From contig JBBDIK010000008.1 in assembly GCA_040880465.1 (NCBI GenBank), positions 56,852 to 120,851 of the forward strand: a stretch of 64,000 bases of DNA, in the 5' to 3' direction. Made by a program: the position numbers and the translations under genes. The notes under the pieces are model-generated. The model saw only the letters and a list, made by a program, of their open reading frames with translations, made no database searches and had not been told where the DNA came from. This stretch comes from JBBDIK01 sp040880465. Its GTDB lineage: Bacteria > Actinomycetota > UBA4738 > JBBDHU01. The number at the start of each line of letters is the position of its first letter. Position 1 is the first letter of the stretch. Positions 42,182 to 50,841 of the stretch are shown here, piece by piece.

Positions 42182-43441
42182 ATGGCTGAGAACACTCCCG
42201 ACCCCTACGTCGATCTGTATGCGCGCCGGACCGCCGGCATGTCCGCCTCGGAGGTCCGCGCGCTCTTCGCCGTGGCGTCCCGGCCGGAGGTCATCTCCCT
42301 TGCCGGCGGGATGCCGTTCGTGCAGGCGCTCCCACGCGAGCACATCCTCGAGGTCGTGACGAAGGTCATCACGGAACGCGGCGATCTTGCGCTGCAGTAC
42401 GGCGGCGGGGTCGGCCACCTCGGGCTGCGCGAGCGGCTGGCGGACCTGCTGAACGGAGAGGGGATCGCCGCGGATCCCGGCTCGATCGTCATCACTATGG
42501 GCGGACAACAGGCCCTCGACATCATCGGCAGGATCTTCATCGACCCCGGCGATCAGATCGCCGTCGAGGCCCCGTCGTACGTCGGCGCACTCTCCGCATT
42601 CTCCGCCTACGAGCCCGAGTTCCTCCAGGTCCCCCTGGACGACGAGGGGATGATCGTGGACGAACTCGAGGCGCACCTGCGCGGTGGGGTGAGGCCCGCG
42701 TTCGTCTACACGGTGCCGAACTTCCACAATCCTGCGGGTGTCACGATGTCCTTGGCGCGGCGCGAACAGCTCGTTGCCGTCTGCCGCGACGCCGGTATCC
42801 CCATCATCGAGGATGACCCGTACCGGGCCTTGCGCTTCGATGGCGATCCGATCCCGGCGCTCCGGACCTTGGACCCGGCCAACGTCATCTACCTCAGCTC
42901 ATTGTCGAAGGTGTTCGCCGCCGGGATCCGCATCGGGTACGTCACGGCCGAACCCTCTGTGCTGCAACGCTTCCTGCCTGCGAAAGAGGCCGCGGATCTG
43001 TGCCCCAGCAACCTCTCCCAGCTGATCGCAGAAGAGTACCTGTCCGACGAGCGCTGGGAGGCCAATCTGCAGACGCTGATCGACATCTACCGCGAGCGAC
43101 GCGACGCGTGCCTCGCGGCCCTCGCCGAACACTTCCCCACCGATGCAACGTGGACCCATCCCAGCGGCGGCTTCTACGTCTGGGCGACCCTGCCCGATGT
43201 CTTCGATACCGCCAGGATGCTACCCACTGCGGTCGAACGGCGGGTCGCCTATGTCCCCGGGACCGCGTTCTACCCGGACGGAAGTGGCGCGAACCGGCTG
43301 CGCCTCGCCTACTGCTACCCGGATGCCGCCGACGTCGCGGAGGGAGTACGTCGGTTGAGCGGACTGCTCAACGACGAGGAGTCCGCGCGGGCCGCGGCGA
43401 CCGTTCCCGGAGCCGTCCCGGGGAGAGCGGCAGGTTCCTAG
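42182..43441 (+). CDS. PLP-dependent aminotransferase (LysN/MocR-like class I/II)
   Basis: The 419-residue fold-type I enzyme has the PLP lysine in LSSLSKVFAAGIRIGY, the NFHNPAG motif contacting the pyridine ring and EDDPYRALRF. It most resembles 2-aminoadipate/multisubstrate aminotransferases. There is no DNA-binding domain. A TACCAT -10 lies 12 bases before the ATG. The stop shares CTAG with parB. Confidence 0.9.
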   Translation: MAENTPDPYVDLYARRTAGMSASEVRALFAVASRPEVISLAGGMPFVQALPREHILEVVTKVITERGDLALQYGGGVGHLGLRERLADLLNGEGIAADPGSIVITMGGQQALDIIGRIFIDPGDQIAVEAPSYVGALSAFSAYEPEFLQVPLDDEGMIVDELEAHLRGGVRPAFVYTVPNFHNPAGVTMSLARREQLVAVCRDAGIPIIEDDPYRALRFDGDPIPALRTLDPANVIYLSSLSKVFAAGIRIGYVTAEPSVLQRFLPAKEAADLCPSNLSQLIAEEYLSDERWEANLQTLIDIYRERRDACLAALAEHFPTDATWTHPSGGFYVWATLPDVFDTARMLPTAVERRVAYVPGTAFYPDGSGANRLRLAYCYPDAADVAEGVRRLSGLLNDEESARAAATVPGAVPGRAAGS

Positions 43442-44337
43442 TCGGGCGCGAGACCAGGCCCGGACCCGATGATCTCCGAGACGATGCGCTCGAGGTCGTC
43501 CGGGGAGCCGAAATCCACGATGATCTTGCCCCGCTTGGCGCCCATCTGGATCTTCACACGCGTGGCCAGCTGTTCGGAGAGGATCTCCTCGACCTCGGCG
43601 AGCGGCGAGGCGGAGACGTCCGGCTGTCCCGCCTTCTTCTTCCCCTTGGTGGGCACCGCCCGTGGCTGGTCGATGTAGCGACGGACGAGTTCCTCGACCT
43701 CGCGCACGGAAAGATCCTCGGCTGCGATACGAAGGGCTAGCGTTTCCTGAGCCTGACCGTCACCGATGGACAGGAGCGCACGTGCGTGCCCTGCCTGGAT
43801 CTTGCCGTCGGCGACCATCGTCTGCACCCCGGCAGGCAGTTGCAGCAGCCGGATCGTGTTCGCGATGGACGATCGTGACATGCTGACCCGTTCGGCGAGC
43901 AGTTCCTGCGTGGCGCCCAACTCCTCCTGCAATTCGCGAAGGGCCTCCGCGAGCTCGATCGGGTTCAGATCCTCGCGCTGGATGTTCTCGATGATCGCTT
44001 CCTGCAACGACGTGACGTCGTCGCTCTCACGGACGATGGCCGGGATGGTCGCCAGGCCGGCCCGCTGCGCGGCCCGGAACCGCCGCTCGCCCGCGATCAA
44101 TTCGTAGCCATCGCTCGTCGTGCGCACGACGACCGGCTGGAGGACGCCTACCTCCCTCACGGAGGCGACCATCGACTCGAGCGCGGCTTCATCGAACGTC
44201 GTCCTCGGCTGGCGGGGATTCGGGGTGATCGCGTTCACCGGAAGTTCGAGGAGTCCCGTGCCCGCCGCGGTCCCGCCGGCCTCCGGCGCACCGGGGATCA
44301 GCGCCGACAATCCCCTGCCCAAACCTCGCTTGGTCAT
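43438..44337 (-). CDS. parB: Chromosome partitioning protein ParB
   Basis: The 299-residue ParB has the CTPase/nuclease-like domain with NPRQPRTTFDE and GERRFRA, the helix-turn-helix (ATQELLAERVSMSRSSIAN) and a C-terminal dimerisation segment. It should bind parS sites near the origin and load SMC. The start at 44337 overlaps the parA stop (ATGA). Confidence 0.97.
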   Translation of the reverse strand: MTKRGLGRGLSALIPGAPEAGGTAAGTGLLELPVNAITPNPRQPRTTFDEAALESMVASVREVGVLQPVVVRTTSDGYELIAGERRFRAAQRAGLATIPAIVRESDDVTSLQEAIIENIQREDLNPIELAEALRELQEELGATQELLAERVSMSRSSIANTIRLLQLPAGVQTMVADGKIQAGHARALLSIGDGQAQETLALRIAAEDLSVREVEELVRRYIDQPRAVPTKGKKKAGQPDVSASPLAEVEEILSEQLATRVKIQMGAKRGKIIVDFGSPDDLERIVSEIIGSGPGLAPD

Positions 44338-45704
44338 GCGTCGCCTCCCTTTCGGAACAACCGCCATCTCTTCTTCCCCCGGTCGTCATCCGCGGCCCCG
44401 TTCTCGGAAGGCGCCGCGATCCCCTCGACTTCGGTGAGGTCCTCGACGACGACCGTCGCCTCGGCGACCAGCACGTCGGCCGGGATGTCGGCAGTGGACG
44501 TCCGGGCGTCAAGATCGAACTCAGCGTCCTCACGCGCGGCCGGTTCGAGCATCTCTTCGGCTTGTTCCGGTTCGGACTTCGGTTCGGACTTCGGTTCGGA
44601 CTTCGGCTCGGACTTCGGCTCGGACTTCGGCTCTGACTTCGGCTGTGGCTCCGGCTTCGGCTTCGGTTCCGGAGGAACGTCCGCGTTCGACGTGGCGCCC
44701 GGCTTGGCCTTCGCCGAAACCTTCACCCCAGGAGTCGCTCTTGGTGCCGCCTTCGGTCTCGTCTTCTTCTTCCCGGCCGAGGCTTTCGCTTCCGCCACGA
44801 CGGCTTCGGCTTCTTCCTCCGGATCCAGACGCGATCCCTCCGGGCGTTCCGGTGCAGTCATCACCATCTCCGGGATCTCCTCCATCTGGGGAACGCCGGC
44901 ACCCTCGGGGACGGGCCGCTCCAGCACCTCCTTCGCCAGGTCGCGGTAGCACTCGGCTCCTCGCGACCGCGGATCATAGACGGTGATGGGCTCCCCGTAC
45001 CCGGGAGCCTCGGACAACCGCACCGTCCGCGGTATGATGGTGTCATACACCTGCGGTCCGAAGTACTTCCGAACCTCCTCGACCACCTGTTCGGACAGTT
45101 TCGTGCGCGGATCGAACATCGTCATGACGATGCCGGACAGACGAAGGCCCTGATTGATGTTCTGCTGAACGAGGCCGACATTGCGGAGCAATTGGCTCAG
45201 TCCCTCGAGCGCGTAGTACTCGCACTGGATAGGAACGATCAACTCCGCGGACGCCGCCAACGCGTTTACCGTCAGCAGCCCGAGGGACGGTGGACAGTCG
45301 AGGAATACGAACTCGAACCGCTCAGGTTCAAGCGTTCCGATCGCCTTCTTCAACCGAAGCTCCCGGGAGAACTGACTGACCAGTTCGATCTCCGCACCTG
45401 CAAGATCGATGGTGGAAGGGACCGCCCACAGGTTCTCGACGGGGGTGTGGACGATGGCATCCGCGATCGGAGCCTCCGACACCAGCACCTCGTAGATGGT
45501 CGTGTCCCGCTCGTCGTGGCGGATGCCCATGCCGGTGGAGGCATTGCCTTGGGGGTCGAGATCCAGGACGAGGACCGCATGTCCCGTCTCGGCCAGGGCC
45601 GCACCGAGACTGACCGCCGTGGTCGACTTGCCGACGCCCCCCTTCTGGTTGGCGATGGCGATGACCCTGGGGCCCTTCGGGATCTTCTTCCGGGAAGCCG
45701 TCAT
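44334..45704 (-). CDS. parA: Chromosome partitioning ATPase ParA with long repeat-bearing tail
   Basis: The 456-residue product has a normal ParA/Soj ATPase (about 15-275) with the deviant Walker A KGGVGKSTT and LDLDPQGNAS. It is followed by about 180 residues of acidic/basic low-complexity sequence, including a run of KSEP repeats, and an arginine/lysine-rich end (GKKRWRLFRKGGDA). Usual ParA proteins stop at about 260-310 residues. The tail could tether ParA to the nucleoid or a polar partner (inference). The ATG at 45704 follows GAGGG. Confidence 0.95.
   Translation of the reverse strand: MTASRKKIPKGPRVIAIANQKGGVGKSTTAVSLGAALAETGHAVLVLDLDPQGNASTGMGIRHDERDTTIYEVLVSEAPIADAIVHTPVENLWAVPSTIDLAGAEIELVSQFSRELRLKKAIGTLEPERFEFVFLDCPPSLGLLTVNALAASAELIVPIQCEYYALEGLSQLLRNVGLVQQNINQGLRLSGIVMTMFDPRTKLSEQVVEEVRKYFGPQVYDTIIPRTVRLSEAPGYGEPITVYDPRSRGAECYRDLAKEVLERPVPEGAGVPQMEEIPEMVMTAPERPEGSRLDPEEEAEAVVAEAKASAGKKKTRPKAAPRATPGVKVSAKAKPGATSNADVPPEPKPKPEPQPKSEPKSEPKSEPKSEPKSEPKSEPEQAEEMLEPAAREDAEFDLDARTSTADIPADVLVAEATVVVEDLTEVEGIAAPSENGAADDDRGKKRWRLFRKGGDA
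44569..44640 (-). repeat. 12-base minisatellite in parA tail
   Basis: Six near-identical units GGTTCGGACTTC (three exact, two with C for T at position 3, one with two changes), followed by degenerate copies. In the parA frame each unit encodes Pro-Lys-Ser-Glu. Confidence 0.9.
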
Positions 45705-45774
45705 GCCCTCTTTTCGATCCTGCGCCCGGGGATGCGGCGAATAGCCCGTCTCTCGAAGGCGGGGCCGCGTCGGG

Positions 45775-46380
45775 TCACTCACTCGTGATGATAACGAGGG
45801 GTCCTGCCGATTCAAGCAACGGGCACGGTGAAAGCCGAGATCCTCGCGCGCCGGGAAGCTCAGGAACGGCCGTGAACGACTTCCCGCCGAAATAGACCAG
45901 CCGGCCTCCTGATTCGAGGAGGCCGCTGGCCGATCGCCAGCTCTCCTCGATCGGCGCGAACGCCCGCGCCAAACAGACCTGAGCTCGAAGGCGTATCTCC
46001 TCCGTCGACTCGGCGACCACGGAGGCGTTCGTCACGCCGAGATCCCTGATGGCCATCTCCAGGAATGCCGCCCGCCTCTGACGACGCTCGACGAGGGTCA
46101 CGCGGGTGTCAGGGACCGCGATGGCAACGACCAATCCTGGGAGGCCGGCGCCCGATCCGAGGTCTAAGGCCGTCGGCGATCCGGCCACCTCGAGGACGCT
46201 GCGGAGGCAGTCCAGGACGTGGCGCTCCCGGATCCTCTGGGCGTCTCCCGCCGCGATCAGCCCGAGCTGGACTCCTTGACCCGCGAGCAGTGCCGTGAAG
46301 GCCTCGAGCGCCGAGACCTGCTCCTGGGAAAGCAAGACCCCCAGGTCCTCCGCGAACCTGGGGATCTCAAGCTGTTTCAC
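45775..46380 (-). CDS. rsmG: 16S rRNA (guanine527-N7) methyltransferase RsmG
   Basis: The 201-residue SAM-dependent methyltransferase has motif I LDLGSGAGLPGLVVAI and the family's RERHVLDCL. Its place between jag and parA is the conserved one. Loss of this enzyme gives low-level streptomycin resistance in many bacteria. Confidence 0.96.
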   Translation of the reverse strand: MKQLEIPRFAEDLGVLLSQEQVSALEAFTALLAGQGVQLGLIAAGDAQRIRERHVLDCLRSVLEVAGSPTALDLGSGAGLPGLVVAIAVPDTRVTLVERRQRRAAFLEMAIRDLGVTNASVVAESTEEIRLRAQVCLARAFAPIEESWRSASGLLESGGRLVYFGGKSFTAVPELPGARGSRLSPCPLLESAGPLVIITSE

Positions 46381-46395
46381 GTGAAACTTCGCCCC

Positions 46396-47073
46396 TCAGC
46401 TATCCGAGCGCCTGATCACGACCTGGCGCCTCGGTTCCTCTCCTTCGCTCGCACTTTCGACCCCGCTGACGCTCGCTACGACGTCGTGGACGATCTTGCG
46501 ATCGTAGGGGTTCATGGGCTCGAGAGACTCTTTGCGCCCCGACCGCTGGACCCGTTTCGCGATGTCGCGCGCCTTCCCCGCGAGCCTCGCGCGACGACGC
46601 TTCTGGTAGTCCTCGACATCCACCGTGACCATGCATCGGTTGCCGGTCGACTGGCTGACGACGATCCGGACCAGTTCCTGCAACGACTCGATGACCGCGC
46701 CGTGGTGTCCGATGAGGATGCCCATCTCCTCCTCATCGCCCTCCGGCGCCCAGATCTCCGCGTACATGCGTCCGTGGTCCTGCTCATAGTTCGTTTCGAC
46801 GTCGGCGTCGATATCCATCCTCTCGAGCAAACCTTCGAGGAACTCAGCTGCGACCTCCCCCTGCTCCTCAAGTTCCTCCTCGGTCAGGTCCGGACCCGAG
46901 CGGCGTCGAAGCCGCACTCGTACGGTAGCCCCCTTCGAGCCCAGCCCAAGCAGCCCGCCCTTGGGCTCCTGCAGGATCTCGACATCCGCCTCCTGCTCGC
47001 TGATCCCCAGTTCGCCGAGTGCGGCTTCCAAGGCCTCCTCGACGCTTGGAGCGCTCTTCTCAACTTCCTCCAC
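46396..47073 (-). CDS. jag: Jag/KhpB RNA-binding protein
   Basis: The Jag_N segment (GLLGLGSKGATVRVRL), a KH domain (GILIGHHGAVIESLQELV) and a C-terminal R3H domain (MNPYDRKIVHDVV) are in the usual order. In other bacteria it works with KhpA in regulating cell division and elongation. The GTG at 47073 was chosen, with GGGGGGA upstream. It overlaps the yidC stop by 14 bases. Confidence 0.93.
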   Translation of the reverse strand: MEEVEKSAPSVEEALEAALGELGISEQEADVEILQEPKGGLLGLGSKGATVRVRLRRRSGPDLTEEELEEQGEVAAEFLEGLLERMDIDADVETNYEQDHGRMYAEIWAPEGDEEEMGILIGHHGAVIESLQELVRIVVSQSTGNRCMVTVDVEDYQKRRRARLAGKARDIAKRVQRSGRKESLEPMNPYDRKIVHDVVASVSGVESASEGEEPRRQVVIRRSDS

Positions 47074-48430
47074 TGGATCCCCCCGAGTCGTCTCTCTTCC
47101 CGTCGTTGCCACGCTCGCCGTTTCCATCGCCGCCGTCCGGCGTGCCCTCCTCCTTGAGTTTGCGGGCGCGCTCGGCTTCCGCCTGCTCGAGCATGCGCTG
47201 CATGAACCCCTTCTTCGCAGGCTTGGACGGTTTCGAGGCCTTAGCCGGACCGGCCGGCTTCCCGGACCCCTGGTCGCGCTGCTTGGCGGAACGGCCCGTA
47301 CCCTTCGAACCCCCACCGTTCGAACCGCCATCCTTCGCGCCGGACGGCTTGCTGCCCGACGGCTTCCCACCGGAGGCCTTCTTCGAAGGCTTCTCGGGCG
47401 GCGGAGGCGGTTCGTGGGCTTGCATCCGCTTGAGTAGCACGAACTGCTGGCCCACCTGCCAGGCGTTCGAGGTGGTCCAGTACAGGATCAGCCCCATCGG
47501 GAAGTTGATCCCGATGAATCCGAAGAACAACGGCATGATCTTCGTGATCGTCTGCTGCTGCTTGTTCACCGCCGCGGGCGACGCCTTCTGCATCTGTCGG
47601 GACTGGAAGTACGTGGTCCCGACCATGAGAACCAGCAGGGCGTAGTAGGGGATCTTCGCGGCGGCGCCATCGCCGCAATCGAGCGTGAGGAGCTGCGACG
47701 TGCCCGTCGCCCCGTCCTCGTGAGCCGCGGCGACGGTGCTGTCCGCACCTCGGGCGACCGTGTACGTGACCGGCGTGCCTTTAGCCTGGTCGGCCGGAGC
47801 GCGCGCCGACACCTGCATCTGCTCCTCGTCGACCTTCATCGTGAAGGGCAGAGCCGGGGGAGATGTCTTCTCCTCGACCGGGATCGTCGTTTGGGACGAG
47901 TCAACCGCGGCAGCCAGCTTGGCCGTACTCGGCACCGGGGCATCGGGATCACCAGCCTGCACGGGGGTACAGAACAGGTTCATGGTCAGGAAGCTGGTTC
48001 CGCCCTGGGTCTCGACGACGGCCGTGTACAGGCCGCTGTCCTCAGGGATGTGCACGTCGACCCCCGTCCCGGGCACCGGCGGCTGGAGGACCGCGTAGAG
48101 GGCGATGAACACCGGGATCTGAAGCACCAGGGGGAGGCAGCTCTGGAGCGGGTTGACCCCGTGCTCCTGGTACAGCTTCATCGTCTCTTCGCGCTGCTTC
48201 TCCTTGTTCCCCTTGTACTTCTTCTGGATCGCTTTCATCTTCGGCTGCAGCCGCTGCATGGCCATCATGCCCTTGACCTGCTTGATGCCGATCGGTACGA
48301 GCAGGAGGCGAACGAGGAGGGTGAAGATGATGATGGTGAGACCGTAGTTGCCGACGACGTCGTAGATCTTCGCCAGGACCGTCCCGAGCCCGTCGAGGAT
48401 CGTCTGGAAGAACGCGATCTCCGCGATCAT
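47060..48430 (-). CDS. yidC: Membrane protein insertase YidC with inserted domain
   Basis: The 456-residue protein has the YidC core: helix with conserved Arg41 (LVRLLLVP), the cytoplasmic hairpin (MMAMQRLQPKMKAIQKKY) and helices near 97-117, 260-275, 297-313 and 314-334. Between the second and third core helices lies an insert of about 95 residues (159-253), flanked by Cys154 and Cys252. It resembles a small module common in phage tail proteins (FTMKVDEEQMQV..., TYTVARG, AAAHEDGA). The C-terminal 115 residues are a basic, glycine-rich ribosome-binding-type tail. Overlaps yidD by ATGA. Confidence 0.95.
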   Translation of the reverse strand: MIAEIAFFQTILDGLGTVLAKIYDVVGNYGLTIIIFTLLVRLLLVPIGIKQVKGMMAMQRLQPKMKAIQKKYKGNKEKQREETMKLYQEHGVNPLQSCLPLVLQIPVFIALYAVLQPPVPGTGVDVHIPEDSGLYTAVVETQGGTSFLTMNLFCTPVQAGDPDAPVPSTAKLAAAVDSSQTTIPVEEKTSPPALPFTMKVDEEQMQVSARAPADQAKGTPVTYTVARGADSTVAAAHEDGATGTSQLLTLDCGDGAAAKIPYYALLVLMVGTTYFQSRQMQKASPAAVNKQQQTITKIMPLFFGFIGINFPMGLILYWTTSNAWQVGQQFVLLKRMQAHEPPPPPEKPSKKASGGKPSGSKPSGAKDGGSNGGGSKGTGRSAKQRDQGSGKPAGPAKASKPSKPAKKGFMQRMLEQAEAERARKLKEEGTPDGGDGNGERGNDGKRDDSGGSSGGS

Positions 48431-48744
48431 CCGGTCACCCTCGGCGCACGTCGATGATGTATGACGTGCTCATACATCCCGCGCCCACCACGTGTCGGCA
48501 CCCGATCGAACCCGCCATCGCTGAATGGGTTGCAGCGCAACAGTCTCCAGGCGCCAAGCAGTGACCCCTTAAGCGCGCCATGGGTCCGGATCGCTTCCGC
48601 AGCGTACGAAGAGCAGGTGGGGTGGTACTTGCACCGGTCGCCGAAGCGTCCCGAAACGGTGACCCGATACAGACCGATCGCACCGAGCAGCAGCGCGCGC
48701 AGCGGCACTCCGGCGATCCATGCGGCCCGGCGGATGGCGTTCAC
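48427..48744 (-). CDS. yidD: Membrane protein insertion efficiency factor YidD
   Basis: The 105-residue product carries the family signature GDRCKYHPTCSSYAAEAI and GAWRLLRCNPF. It lies between rnpA and yidC, where it assists insertion. Both ends overlap neighbouring genes by four bases. Confidence 0.96.
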   Translation of the reverse strand: MNAIRRAAWIAGVPLRALLLGAIGLYRVTVSGRFGDRCKYHPTCSSYAAEAIRTHGALKGSLLGAWRLLRCNPFSDGGFDRVPTRGGRGMYEHVIHHRRAPRVTG

Positions 48745-49064
48745 ACGCTCCTCGCTCCGGCACGCCCCATGAGGTCACGGATCTCCGTCACGAGTTCGGG
48801 CGAGCGAGCACCGACGATCGTGTTGCGGGCAAGCAGCACCATGTCCAGGTCCTCCTGTCGATCAGGTGCGGCTTCACGCCAAGCGGCTCGAAGGATCCGC
48901 CGCGCTCGGTTCCGTGCGACCGCGCCGCCCACACGGCGCCCCGCGATGGTCGCGATGGCCCCGGTGCCGGGTCTCCAGAACAGTACCAGCCGAGGTCCGG
49001 ACACGCGGCGGCCCTCCTCCATCACGGAGCGGGCGAGCGACGGCCGGGCGCGGGCCGTGCTCAG
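48741..49064 (-). CDS. rnpA: RNase P protein component, non-standard start
   Basis: The RNR motif region GRRVGGAVARNRARRILRAAWRE and FWRPGTGAIATIAG identify RnpA. The domain's first conserved residues (RLS..., from RLRxxxDF) are encoded where no ATG, GTG or TTG exists after the rpmH stop. A CTG overlaps that stop (CTGA, 49062-49064) and is used here, giving 107 residues. The GTG at 49025 would delete the first helix. Alternatively, an in-frame ATG at 49208, 13 bases ahead of rpmH, would give a 155-residue protein encompassing rpmH out of frame, as in Thermus. Confidence 0.85.
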   Translation of the reverse strand: MSTARARPSLARSVMEEGRRVSGPRLVLFWRPGTGAIATIAGRRVGGAVARNRARRILRAAWREAAPDRQEDLDMVLLARNTIVGARSPELVTEIRDLMGRAGARSV

Positions 49065-49195
49065 GCGGAGAGACTGGCGCGGCCCTTCGCGCGACGACGC
49101 GCGAGGATCCGGCGGCCGGCCTTCGTCGACATGCGCGCGCGGAAGCCATGGGTCTTCTTCCGGCGACGAGTGTTGGGTTGGAACGTTCGCTTCAT
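49061..49195 (-). CDS. rpmH: Ribosomal protein L34
   Basis: The 44-residue basic protein has the invariant MKRTFQPNTRRRKKTHGFRA opening. GAGG lies six bases upstream of the ATG at 49195. It is the first leftward gene from the origin and overlaps the rnpA frame. Confidence 0.98.
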   Translation of the reverse strand: MKRTFQPNTRRRKKTHGFRARMSTKAGRRILARRRAKGRASLSA

Positions 49196-49485
49196 GGGAA
49201 CCTCGCATGACCGGCACCGATCGGTGCGCCGGCCCGTGCAGTATAGCGGCGGCGCAACGGTTCCCGGCGGCGGAGACCCCGGCCCCCGGTTGGGGGATGG
49301 CCGTCCATCGGCCGCACTTTCCACAGAAAGTGTGACAAGACACCCCGCCGAGGGTTTCAGGCACGGAGTGCGCGTGCTATCTTCCGGGTCCCTCCCTAGG
49401 ACCGGGAACCCCCAGAACCCGGGCTTTTCCCCACAACTTCCCCCGTTGTGGAATCCACATCTGTGGAAAGGTTCTGTGGATAAGC
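49196..49485. other. Candidate oriC, rpmH-dnaA intergenic region
   Basis: This 290-base gap between divergent rpmH and dnaA holds a cluster of DnaA-box-like 9-mers. A perfect TGTGGATAA is at 49475-49483, two bases before the dnaA start. 7/9 matches occur at 49317 (CTTTCCACA), 49427 (TTCCCCACA), 49451 (GAATCCACA) and 49462 (TGTGGAAAG). The palindrome TGTGGAATCCACA is at 49447-49459, a CACTTTC-CACA-GAAAGTG hairpin at 49315-49332, and a GCACCGATCGGTGC palindrome at 49214-49227 in the rpmH leader. Confidence 0.7.
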
Positions 49486-50841
49486 GTGTCCGTCACTGCA
49501 TTTGACTCCGCACCCACCCGCATCTGGGATGGCGTGCTCGAGCAGATCCGCACGGAAGTCTCCGAAAGCTCGTTCGGCATGTGGTTCTCGGAGGTGCGCC
49601 CCGGCACGCTCGAGAATGGCGTCCTGGAGGTCTTCACCCCGTCGGATTACGTCCGCGACTGGCTCTCGCGCCGCTATCTCGACCTGATCCAGCGAGCCGC
49701 CTCGAGCACCGCCGGGGAGCCGGTCCAGGTTCGGATCACCGTGGACCCGGACCGGCCGAAGAACGACGCGCCGAGGCCGGATCCACTGCCCCCGTCGACC
49801 GCCGCGCCGACGCAGTTCTCGGAAAAGTACACCTTCGACACGTTCGTGCCGGGATCCAGCAACCGGTTCGCACACGCCGCCGCGATGGCCGTCGCCGAGG
49901 CGCCGCCGTCGAAGGCCTACAACCCGCTCTTCATCTACGGTGGTGTCGGCCTCGGTAAGACGCACCTGCTCTACGCGATCGGCCAACACATGATGCGGCT
50001 CATCCCCGGCCTTCGGGCGAAGTACGTCACGTCCGAAACCTTCACCAGCGAATTCATCAAGGCAGTTCGCGAGAAGCAGGGGTACCAGTTCCAGCGACGG
50101 TACCGCGACGTCGATGTGCTGTTGGTCGACGACATCCAGTTCCTCGCGCGGCGAGAAGAGACACAAACTGAGTTCTTCCACACGTTCAACGCGCTGCACG
50201 GCTCTGAGCGTCAGGTCGTGATCGCCTCCGACCGACCGCCGCAGGAGTTGTCGGGGATGGAAGAGCGCCTGCGCAACCGCTTCCGGTGGGGCCTCTGCGT
50301 GGACGTCCAGCCTCCGGACCTGGAGACTCGGATCGCGATCCTGCAGCTCAAGGCCCATCGGGACCGTATCGAGGTACCGGATGAGGTCCTCGAGTTCATC
50401 GCCGCTCGATTCGAGCAGAACATCCGCGAGCTGGAGGGTGCACTCCTGCGTGTGGCTGCGTACTCCTCGCTCACCGGACAGCAGATCGACGAGCAACTCG
50501 CCGACCGCGCTCTCGAAGACCTACTCCCGCAGACCGAGACCGAGATCCCCCCGCAGCTCATCCTCGATGAGACCGCCGGCTACTTCGGCCTCACGCGCGA
50601 CGACCTCGTGTCCAAGAGCCGTAGCCGGCCGCTCACCACCGCACGTCACGTCGCTATGTATCTCATGCGCGAATGCACGGGACTCTCGCTCATCAAGATC
50701 GGCGAGGCATTCGAGCGCGATCACACGACCGCCATGCACGGCATCAAGAAGGTCGAGAAGTTGATGCGCGCCCGCGGCAGCACCTACCGCCAGGTGCAGG
50801 ATCTGACGCGAACCATCCGCGCTCACGCACGGAGCGTGTGA
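49486..50841 (+). CDS. dnaA: Replication initiator DnaA
   Basis: Domain I (1-85), short linker, then AAA+ domain with Walker A GGVGLGKTH (152-160) and Walker B LLVDDIQFL, and domain IV with FERDHTTAMHGIKKVEK for DnaA-box binding. At 451 residues it is of normal size with a short domain II. Starts with GTG just two bases after a perfect DnaA box, which fits auto-repression. No strong ribosome site is seen. Confidence 0.98.
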   Translation: MSVTAFDSAPTRIWDGVLEQIRTEVSESSFGMWFSEVRPGTLENGVLEVFTPSDYVRDWLSRRYLDLIQRAASSTAGEPVQVRITVDPDRPKNDAPRPDPLPPSTAAPTQFSEKYTFDTFVPGSSNRFAHAAAMAVAEAPPSKAYNPLFIYGGVGLGKTHLLYAIGQHMMRLIPGLRAKYVTSETFTSEFIKAVREKQGYQFQRRYRDVDVLLVDDIQFLARREETQTEFFHTFNALHGSERQVVIASDRPPQELSGMEERLRNRFRWGLCVDVQPPDLETRIAILQLKAHRDRIEVPDEVLEFIAARFEQNIRELEGALLRVAAYSSLTGQQIDEQLADRALEDLLPQTETEIPPQLILDETAGYFGLTRDDLVSKSRSRPLTTARHVAMYLMRECTGLSLIKIGEAFERDHTTAMHGIKKVEKLMRARGSTYRQVQDLTRTIRAHARSV

